Below, piece by piece: positions 58,683-64,000 of a stretch of 64,000 bases of DNA (within the stretch, counting starts at the first letter, position 1; each line of letters begins with the position of its first letter). A program made the position numbers and the translations under genes. The DNA is from Cellulomonas fimi (lineage in GTDB: Bacteria; Actinomycetota; Actinomycetes; Actinomycetales; Cellulomonadaceae). The DNA lies in the NCBI RefSeq assembly GCF_012952065.1, contig NZ_JABCJJ010000002.1:62001-126000 (forward strand), given 5' to 3'. The notes under the pieces are model-generated. The model saw only the letters and a list, made by a program, of their open reading frames with translations, made no database searches and had not been told where the DNA came from.

Positions 58683-60674
58683 ATGTCTGCCGACCAGATC
58701 CTCGACGCGCTCGACCCCGACCAGCGGGAGGTCGCCCAGGCGCTGACCGGGCCGGTCTGCGTGCTCGCGGGCGCGGGCACGGGCAAGACGCGGGCCATCA
58801 CGCACCGGATCGCGTACGGCGTCAGCACCGGCGTCTACCGGCCGACGTCGGTGCTCGCGGTGACGTTCACTGCACGAGCCGCGGGGGAGATGCGCACCCG
58901 GCTGCGCGAGCTCGGCGTCGGCGGCGTGCAGGCCCGGACCTTCCACGCGGCGGCCCTGCGCCAGCTGGGCTTCTTCTGGCCCAAGGTCGTCGGCGGGGCG
59001 CCGCCACGCATCCTCGAGCACAAGGCGCCGCTGATCGCCGACGCCGCGTCCCGGCTCGCGCTGTCGGTCGACCGGGTGGCGGTGCGGGACCTCGCGAGCG
59101 AGGTCGAGTGGGCCAAGGTCTCGCTCGTCCCGGCCGACGACTACGTGCGCGCGACGTCCGCCGTCGACCGCCCCGCGCCCGCGGGCTACGACCGCCAGAC
59201 GGTCGCGCGGCTCATCTCGGCGTACGAGGACGCGAAGACCGAGCGCGGCGTCATCGACTTCGAGGACGTGCTCCTCCTGCTGGCCTCGATGCTCGAGAGC
59301 CGGCGCGACGTCGCGGAGGAGGTGCGCGGCCAGTACCGGCACTTCGTCGTCGACGAGTACCAGGACGTCTCCCCGCTCCAGCAGTTCCTGCTCGAGCAGT
59401 GGCTGGGCGGACGCGAGGAGCTGTGCGTCGTCGGCGACCCCAGCCAGACGATCTACTCCTTCACGGGCGCGACGCCGTACCACCTGATGTCGTTCGCCGC
59501 GGCGCACCCGGGCGCGCAGGTCGTGCGGCTGGTCCGTGACTACCGGTCGACGCCGCAGGTCGTCGGGCTCGCGAACCGCCTGATCGCGCAGCGCGGCCGG
59601 CGTGGCGCGCACGCGCTCGAGCTCGTCGCGCAGCGGCCCGCGGGGCCACCGGTCACGTTCACCGCGTACGACGACGACGAGGCGGAGGCCGCGGGCATCG
59701 CGGCCCGGATCGGTCGGCTCGTCGCGGCCGGGACGCGCCCGAGCGAGATCGCCGTCCTGTACCGGACGAACGCCCAGTCCGAGGCGTTCGAGCAGGCGCT
59801 CACGACCGCGGGCACCGGCTACCTCGTCCGGGGAGGCGAGCGGTTCTTCGCGCGCCGCGAGGTGCGCGAGGCCCTGGTGCTGCTGCGGGGAGCGGGTCGG
59901 GCGGCGGACGCCGAGACCCCGATGCCGCAGGTGGTCCGAGACGTGCTCCTGTCGGTCGGCTGGGCCGAGCAGGCGCCGGCCGCACGGGGCGCGGCGCGGG
60001 AGCGGTGGGAGTCGCTGCAGGCGCTTGTCGCGCTCGCGGACGACCTCGCGGCGCGGCACCAGGCCGGCCTCGCCGACCTGATCGCCGAGCTCGACGAGCG
60101 TGCGGCCGCCCAGCACGCACCGACCGTCGAGGGCGTGACCCTCGCCTCGCTCCACGCGGCCAAGGGGCTCGAGTGGGACGCGGTGTTCCTCGCCGGCATG
60201 AGCGAGGGGCTGATGCCGATCTCGCTCGCCGAGACGGAGGAGGCGGTGAACGAGGAGCGCCGGCTGCTGTACGTCGGGATCACGCGCGCCCGCGAGCACC
60301 TGGAGCTGTCGTACGGACGCGCGCGCAACCCCGGCGGCAGGGCCTCGCGGCGCCGGACGAGGTTCCTCGACGGGCTCTGGCCCGACGACGGCGGGCGGTC
60401 GGCGCACGCACGGGGTGGACGGCGGTCCACCGGACCTGCGCTCTCGGGCGCCTTCGACCAGCAGCTCTTCGAGCGTCTGCGGGACTGGCGTGCGGCGGTG
60501 GCGAGGGAGACGGACAAGCCTGCGTTCACGGTCCTGTCCGACCCCACCCTCGCGGCGATCGCCGAACTGCGGCCGTCGTCGATCGCGCAGCTCGCCCAGA
60601 TCCGGGGCATCGGGCCGGTGAAGCTCGACCGGTTCGGCCAGAGCATCCTGGCCCTGGTCGCCGGCGGTCCGTGA
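58683..60674 (+). CDS. uvrD2: UvrD2-type superfamily 1 DNA helicase with HRDC domain
   Basis: The 663-residue protein has all SF1A motifs: VLAGAGTGKTRAI, VTFTARAAGEM, FVVDEYQDVSP, GDPSQTIYSFTGA, LVRDYRST, SLHAAKGLEWDAV and YVGITRAREHLEL. A C-terminal HRDC domain (about 588-660, PAFTVLSDPTLAAIAELRP) marks it as UvrD2. Mycobacterial UvrD2 has a tetracysteine motif between motor and HRDC; here the linker is Arg/Gly-rich and cysteine-free, and the whole protein has only two cysteines. The ATG at 58683 is preceded by GAGAAT seven bases upstream. whiB7 follows downstream. Confidence 0.95.
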   Translation: MSADQILDALDPDQREVAQALTGPVCVLAGAGTGKTRAITHRIAYGVSTGVYRPTSVLAVTFTARAAGEMRTRLRELGVGGVQARTFHAAALRQLGFFWPKVVGGAPPRILEHKAPLIADAASRLALSVDRVAVRDLASEVEWAKVSLVPADDYVRATSAVDRPAPAGYDRQTVARLISAYEDAKTERGVIDFEDVLLLLASMLESRRDVAEEVRGQYRHFVVDEYQDVSPLQQFLLEQWLGGREELCVVGDPSQTIYSFTGATPYHLMSFAAAHPGAQVVRLVRDYRSTPQVVGLANRLIAQRGRRGAHALELVAQRPAGPPVTFTAYDDDEAEAAGIAARIGRLVAAGTRPSEIAVLYRTNAQSEAFEQALTTAGTGYLVRGGERFFARREVREALVLLRGAGRAADAETPMPQVVRDVLLSVGWAEQAPAARGAARERWESLQALVALADDLAARHQAGLADLIAELDERAAAQHAPTVEGVTLASLHAAKGLEWDAVFLAGMSEGLMPISLAETEEAVNEERRLLYVGITRAREHLELSYGRARNPGGRASRRRTRFLDGLWPDDGGRSAHARGGRRSTGPALSGAFDQQLFERLRDWRAAVARETDKPAFTVLSDPTLAAIAELRPSSIAQLAQIRGIGPVKLDRFGQSILALVAGGP

Positions 60675-60713
60675 CCCGAGTACCGGCTGCGGTAGGAGCG
60701 CCGCGTGAACTCC

Positions 60714-60777
60714 GGGAAAACTCGCGGATTTAATGCGTTGTGCTGCGCTCGGCGGCTCCCCTACGTTTGATCCCGTC
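60714..60777 (+). promoter_or_regulatory. whiB7 promoter region
   Basis: An AT-rich island unusual for this genome (GGGAAAACTCGCGG, then ATTTAATGCGTTG, 60714-60740) is followed by TACGTT (60772-60777), a good -10. AT-rich DNA upstream of the -35 is the known hallmark of WhiB7-activated promoters, including whiB7 itself. GGGAA and GTT spaced 18 bp apart also resemble a SigR/SigH-type promoter; the two readings cannot be separated by eye. Confidence 0.5.
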
Positions 60778-60836
60778 CTTGTCGGAGGTTGCGCCGAGAG
60801 GCGTGGGCCTGGCTCGAGAGGGGGTGGAGCATCGTG

Positions 60837-61034
60837 ATGAACCTGAACTGGACGGCGACCCCGGCGGATGCCGCGTGCCGAGCTCTGCGTTCCCTCGTGC
60901 CCACCACGGCTCGACTCCGGGGCGAAGCTCTGCACGGTGACACCCCCACGGTCGGCGATCGCCTCAGCGGTTTCCGCACGTCCGGTATCGGCGTCTCCGC
61001 CCTCGACTCCCCGCCAGGGATCCTGATGGTCTGA
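60837..61034 (+). CDS. whiB7 leader upstream ORF (65 residues)
   Basis: ATG 60837 has GGAG seven bases upstream (60826-60829), and the frame runs to a TGA at 61032-61034 inside the whiB7 leader. The product (MNLNWTATPADAACRALRSL at its start) has no recognisable domain. whiB7/wblC genes in actinobacteria carry a translated uORF whose stalled or slowed translation prevents premature termination. This ORF plus the terminator at 61050 fit that layout. A small hairpin GGTCTG-AC-CAGACC (61028-61041) overlaps its stop codon. Confidence 0.7.
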   Translation: MNLNWTATPADAACRALRSLVPTTARLRGEALHGDTPTVGDRLSGFRTSGIGVSALDSPPGILMV

Positions 61035-61049
61035 CCAGACCACACCCCC

Positions 61050-61090
61050 AGGCCGCGGAGTCCCACTCGGAACCCGCGGCCTTCATCTTT
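61050..61090 (+). terminator. Intrinsic terminator / attenuator in the whiB7 leader
   Basis: AGGCCGCGG (61050-61058) pairs with CCGCGGCCT (61074-61082), followed by TCATCTTT. It lies after the uORF stop and 90 bp before the whiB7 start. It would end transcription unless translation of the uORF is disturbed, for example by ribosome-targeting antibiotics. It also serves as the only T-tailed plus-strand terminator I noticed in the window. Confidence 0.8.
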
Positions 61091-61181
61091 GTCCTCCAGA
61101 TCCCTGGGGCGGAGCAGCAGCCGCGGAACGCGTCCCGCGACGCACCAGCTCATCGCACCAGCAAGGACACAGGAGGACATC

Positions 61182-61541
61182 GTGCGGCTGACCACGCTGC
61201 TCGACACGGTGAACCAGGGCGGATCCGGACCCTGGCCCCCCACCGCGGCGGTCGACGTCACGGCTGACCGCCGGCAGTTCGACCGGATGGTGGCCGGGCT
61301 GATCCCGTGCCGCTCGAACGACCCCGAGCTCTGGTTCGCCGAGCAGACGGCGCAGGTGGAGCTCGCCAAGGCGATGTGCCGCGAGTGCCCGCTCCGGACC
61401 GGGTGCCTCGAAGGCGCCGTCGAGCGGCAGGAGCCGTGGGGCGTCTGGGGCGGTGAGGTCTTCGTCGAGGGCCGGATCGTCGCCATCAAGAGGGGCCGGG
61501 GCCGACCGCGCAAGGAGGCGTCCGCGACCCCGGCCGCGTGA
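61182..61541 (+). CDS. whiB7: WhiB7 transcriptional regulator
   Basis: The 119-residue Fe-S protein has the four WhiB cysteines (IPCRSND, MCRECPLRTGC), the WhiB7-type turn EPWGVWGGEVF and a C-terminal AT-hook (KRGRGRPRKE) that binds the minor groove of AT-rich promoters. WhiB7 activates intrinsic antibiotic-resistance genes together with the primary sigma factor. AGGAGG (61171-61176) is five bases before the GTG at 61182. It is preceded by a 500-bp region holding promoter, uORF and attenuator, and is next to uvrD2 as in mycobacteria. Confidence 0.96.
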   Translation: MRLTTLLDTVNQGGSGPWPPTAAVDVTADRRQFDRMVAGLIPCRSNDPELWFAEQTAQVELAKAMCRECPLRTGCLEGAVERQEPWGVWGGEVFVEGRIVAIKRGRGRPRKEASATPAA

Positions 61542-61557
61542 CGGGGCCACGGCGGCG

Positions 61558-62598
61558 TCAGGCCGAGGCGAGGGCCGCGGGGAGGTCGGTGCAGCCGCAC
61601 GACGGGTGGACGCTCCAGGTCCGCACCTCGGGCACCGCGGCCGGCAGGGCGATCTCGAGCGCAGCGCCGACGGTCCGCGGCCCCGTGCCGTCCAGCTCGG
61701 CGAGCACCTGACCGGCGGCGAGCGCGCCGCCGATCGCCGCGAGGACCGACTCCTCGGCCGCGCCGCGCGTCCGCGACGACGAGGCGAGCTGGGCCGCGAC
61801 CGCAGGCCAGCGCTCGTCCTGATCGGTCCGGCTCAGGTCCAGGCACCGCAGGCAGGGCGACGACCCCGGCCGCACGAGCGGACCGACCAGCACGTCGGCC
61901 TCGCGCACGACGACCGACAGGTGCACCACGCCTGCGGACATGAGCGCACGCGACCGCACCGCATCCGCGGCACCGTGCTCCACGAGCACCATCACGTCGG
62001 GCGGCACCCCCGGCCGTGCGGTCGTCCGGACGTCGGGTGCGACGTCGCGCAGGATGCGGGCGGCCGCCATGCGCCGGGGCGAGCCGACGTCCCGGGCGGT
62101 GTAGCCCCCGACGCCGAGGTCGCCGGCGGCGACGTCCCCGTCGTCCTCGAGGAGCAGCGTGCCTGTCCCTGCCGCGGCCAGCGTCACGGCGGTGCTCAGG
62201 CCGAGCCGGCCGAGGCCGAGCAGACCGACGACCCGCGCGCTGCGTCCGTCGACCAGCGCCGCTCCCGACCCGTCGGCCAGCAGCCGGCTCCAGGTCGCGA
62301 CGTCCGGGGCTGCCGACGCGGCGAGGGGGCGAGCCGCGGGCCGGGCCGCGCCGTCGGGCGTCGTCAGCTGGGCATGCACGAGGAGTGCGACGAGCTCCTC
62401 GACCCGGGCGGGTGGGATGCCGGCGGCGCGCGCCCGGGTCACGAGGGCGCGGTCGGTGCTCCCGTCGTCGAGCGAGGTGAGCAGGTCGACCTCAGCCGGC
62501 TCGAGACCCTGGATGCGGATGGCCCAGCGCGGGTCGGTGCCGACCTGGACCTCGTCCGGGCCTCGCCAGAGCACCCGCAGCCCTGTCCGCAGTCGCAT
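61558..62598 (-). CDS. ThiF/E1-like adenylyltransferase-fold protein
   Basis: The 346-residue product has a ThiF-type Rossmann segment (RVVGLLGLGRLGLSTAVTLAAAG) and GVVHLSVVVREADVLVGPLV in the C-terminal half. SPCLRCLDL and SCGCTD supply a four-Cys zinc site typical of E1-like enzymes. The first about 130 residues form a separate winged or helical domain (AEVDLLTSLDDGSTD). A related gene occupies this place in M. tuberculosis; its substrate is unknown. The catalytic Arg/Asp set of ThiF was not verified, so adenylation activity is uncertain. AGGAGG is eight bases before the ATG at 62598. It converges on whiB7. Confidence 0.8.
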   Translation of the reverse strand: MRLRTGLRVLWRGPDEVQVGTDPRWAIRIQGLEPAEVDLLTSLDDGSTDRALVTRARAAGIPPARVEELVALLVHAQLTTPDGAARPAARPLAASAAPDVATWSRLLADGSGAALVDGRSARVVGLLGLGRLGLSTAVTLAAAGTGTLLLEDDGDVAAGDLGVGGYTARDVGSPRRMAAARILRDVAPDVRTTARPGVPPDVMVLVEHGAADAVRSRALMSAGVVHLSVVVREADVLVGPLVRPGSSPCLRCLDLSRTDQDERWPAVAAQLASSSRTRGAAEESVLAAIGGALAAGQVLAELDGTGPRTVGAALEIALPAAVPEVRTWSVHPSCGCTDLPAALASA

Positions 62599-62713
62599 CC
62601 CGCCCCCCTCCTGGTGCGTCGCGCGGCACCAGACGTGCCGCGCGTCGTCGCCCACCCTGGCACCAACCGGCCCCTGGAGGTCCGTCGTCCACAGGGGAGA
62701 TGACCCAGGGAGG

Positions 62714-62743
62714 CGACGCAGGAAAAGACGACGCAGGAAAAGA
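62714..62743. repeat. Exact 15-bp tandem duplication containing a terminator T-tract
   Basis: CGACGCAGGAAAAGA occurs at 62714-62728 and again at 62729-62743. On the minus strand each unit supplies a TCTTTTCC tract after the hairpin at 62747-62791. Confidence 0.9.
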
Positions 62744-62746
62744 CAC

Positions 62747-62791
62747 AGGGGCGGCCCGCCGCGTCAGCTGACTGACGCGCGGGCCGCCCCT
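62747..62791 (-). terminator. Rho-independent terminator after the DUF5679 gene
   Basis: Bases 62747-62767 pair with 62772-62791, a 20-bp stem with one bulged base and a four-base loop. On the minus strand it lies 16 bases after the DUF5679 stop codon and is followed by GTGTCTTTTCC. It separates DUF5679 from the downstream ThiF-like gene. Confidence 0.8.
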
Positions 62792-62807
62792 GGCGGTGCG
62801 TGCTGGC

Positions 62808-62966
62808 TCAGGCCTTGCCGAGGATCCGGTTCAGCTTGGTGCCGCAGACCGGGCAGATGCCCTTGGCCATCTTGCGGCCCGACTCCGAGACGACGACGTC
62901 GCCCTCCGTCGTGCGCTTCTCCTTGCACTTCACGCAGTAGAACTCGCCCTGGTACTTCTCGGCCAT
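62808..62966 (-). CDS. DUF5679 zinc-ribbon small protein
   Basis: The 52-residue protein has two CxxC pairs (FYCVKCKEK and GICPVCGTK) forming a zinc ribbon, in the pattern of DUF5679. GGAG is seven bases before the ATG at 62966. The function is unknown; such proteins are often nucleic-acid- or ribosome-associated. It is divergent from the metallopeptidase gene across a 247-bp region in which I see only a possible minus-strand -10 (TAGGAT, 63127-63122). Confidence 0.88.
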   Translation of the reverse strand: MAEKYQGEFYCVKCKEKRTTEGDVVVSESGRKMAKGICPVCGTKLNRILGKA

Positions 62967-63213
62967 GACCTGTCTCCGTTCGGATGTCTGTGTCTCGCCC
63001 GCCGCGGGTTGGCGGGCCGGCGGCACGGAGGAGCGGCCACGGCCGCACGCTCCCGTGCACGGACACGATAGTGGCCGCACAGGTCCCTCGCCCCACCGCA
63101 CACGGCGCGCCGTCGAGGCTGATCCTACGTTGCGAGCGTCGGCCCCCCAGAGGCAGGGAGGACAAACGGGTGACAACCGGACGCCAGGAGTCGCAAGACG
63201 CTAGCGTGCTGGG

Positions 63214-64000
63214 GTGCATCCGGACGATCCGCAGGGCCTGGTCGAGGTCCGCAGGAGCCGCAAACGCCTCCGCACCGTGACGGCGTACCGCGACGGTGAG
63301 CGGACCGTCGTGGCGATCCCGGCGCGATTCACCCGCGCCCAGGAGCGCGAGTGGGTGCTCCGGATGGTCAACCGGCTGGCCGACCAGGAGCGGCGTCGGC
63401 GTCCCTCCGACGAGGAGCTGGCGGCACGGGCGGCCACGTTGTCCGCCCGGTACCTCGGCGGACGGGCGACGCCCACGAGCGTCAGCTGGTCCGGCAACCA
63501 GGGTCGCCGCTGGGGATCGTGCACGCCGGTCGACGGCACGATCCGCATCTCGACGCGCGTGCGCGGCATGCCGCGCTGGGTGCTCGACTACGTCCTGCTC
63601 CACGAGCTCGCGCACCTGCTGCACGCGGGTCACGGCCCGGAGTTCTGGGCGGTTCTCGAGGGCTACCCGCGCACCGAGCGGGCGCGCGGATACCTCGAGG
63701 GGGTGTCGTTCGGCGAGGAGCGCGGACGCGACGTGAGCGCCGGGAGGGACCTCTCGCCCGCGGACGGACCCGCCGCCGACGACGTGGACGTGGCCGACGA
63801 CGCGGACGTGGCCGACGACGTGGACGTGGCCGACGACGTGGACATGGTCGACGACGTGGACGTGGCCGACGACGTGGACGTCGACGAGGCCGACCGGTCC
63901 GCCGAGTCGGACGGCGTCACCGATGTCGCGATCACGGAGGACGCCGTGGCGTCGGCCGAGACCGGTCGCGTCGCGTCGGTCACCGGGAGGCGGCCCTCCT
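63214..64000 (+). CDS. YgjP/M48-like metal-dependent hydrolase, 3' end cut by window edge
   Basis: The open frame runs 262 codons to the window edge without a stop. The zinc motif HELAHLLHAGHGPEFW with the preceding GRRWGSCTP is that of the YgjP-like (DUF45) metallopeptidase family, which normally ends near residue 160-170. Here the protein continues into an acidic Val/Asp/Ala repeat region (about 188-226) and further. GTG 63214 follows TAGCGT (63202-63207) by six bases, a leaderless start. The long acidic extension is unusual for the family. Confidence 0.88.
   Translation, partial: MHPDDPQGLVEVRRSRKRLRTVTAYRDGERTVVAIPARFTRAQEREWVLRMVNRLADQERRRRPSDEELAARAATLSARYLGGRATPTSVSWSGNQGRRWGSCTPVDGTIRISTRVRGMPRWVLDYVLLHELAHLLHAGHGPEFWAVLEGYPRTERARGYLEGVSFGEERGRDVSAGRDLSPADGPAADDVDVADDADVADDVDVADDVDMVDDVDVADDVDVDEADRSAESDGVTDVAITEDAVASAETGRVASVTGRRPS
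63777..63887 (+). repeat. 18-bp-period coding repeat (acidic VADDVD units)
   Basis: GTGGCCGACGACGTGGAC-type units repeat through this stretch, with variants (GCGGAC, ATGGTC), encoding about six VADDVD units. They form the acidic extension of the YgjP-like protein. Confidence 0.8.

Noticed and set aside
60789-60836. A TTG at 60789 as an earlier start for the whiB7 leader ORF
   Set aside because: CGGAGG lies directly against it, too close for initiation, whereas ATG 60837 has GGAG at seven bases.

Overview
The window is very GC-rich, dense in GTG starts and almost all G/C at third codon positions. Its gene content and order point to a high-GC actinomycete of the Micrococcales, most likely Cellulomonas or a close relative. 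This is inferred from gene families and gene order; no rRNA or other phylogenetic marker was compared. I found no tRNA or rRNA genes, CRISPR array, integrase, transposase or prophage.

Layout. 1-5.0 kb: a truncated FAD oxidoreductase, a DUF3017 protein, an aquaporin, then icd and mdh. 5.1-11 kb: a secreted two-catalytic-domain amylopullulanase of about 1957 residues. 11-16.9 kb: purU, an MMPL exporter with a divergent TetR gene, an acetyltransferase and a MalY/PatB-type aminotransferase. 16.9-19.3 kb: a ZTP riboswitch in front of a glyA-folD operon. 19.4-24.6 kb: a PHO-box-like site followed by a secreted nuclease/5'-nucleotidase fusion. 24.7-34.1 kb: exonuclease III, a MacB-like ABC system (adaptor-ATPase-permease), galK, mrp, DUF1003, an MgtE-N/CBS protein and a stress-type membrane protein.

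34.2-40.7 kb is the accessory island. It holds a single-chain restriction-modification enzyme, a small unknown gene, the severed end of another gene, a second diverged copy of the last 516 bp of the R-M gene, and a secreted lipoprotein/PKD pair. 40.7-64 kb returns to conserved actinobacterial core: aminopeptidase P, PHP and MarC proteins, a DEAD-box helicase, a ferritin-like protein, DUF3107, TetR, DUF3152, AdnA-AdnB, a kinase-like protein, NudC, mycoredoxin, UvrD2, WhiB7 with an attenuator leader, a ThiF-like protein, DUF5679 and a YgjP-like metallopeptidase. As I recall the Mycobacterium tuberculosis map, much of this order matches the region around Rv3195-Rv3212.

Functional themes. icd/mdh serve the TCA cycle. 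The amylopullulanase feeds external starch to the cell. The PHO-box-linked nuclease/nucleotidase would release phosphate from extracellular DNA and nucleotides. The ZTP switch ties glyA-folD (one-carbon supply) to the purine intermediate ZTP, and purU lies about 5 kb away. AdnAB and UvrD2 form a DNA-repair block. whiB7 has the architecture of antibiotic-sensing attenuation: uORF, terminator, then regulator. The most unusual structure is the R-M island with its duplicated 3' end, truncated neighbours and uneven codon usage.
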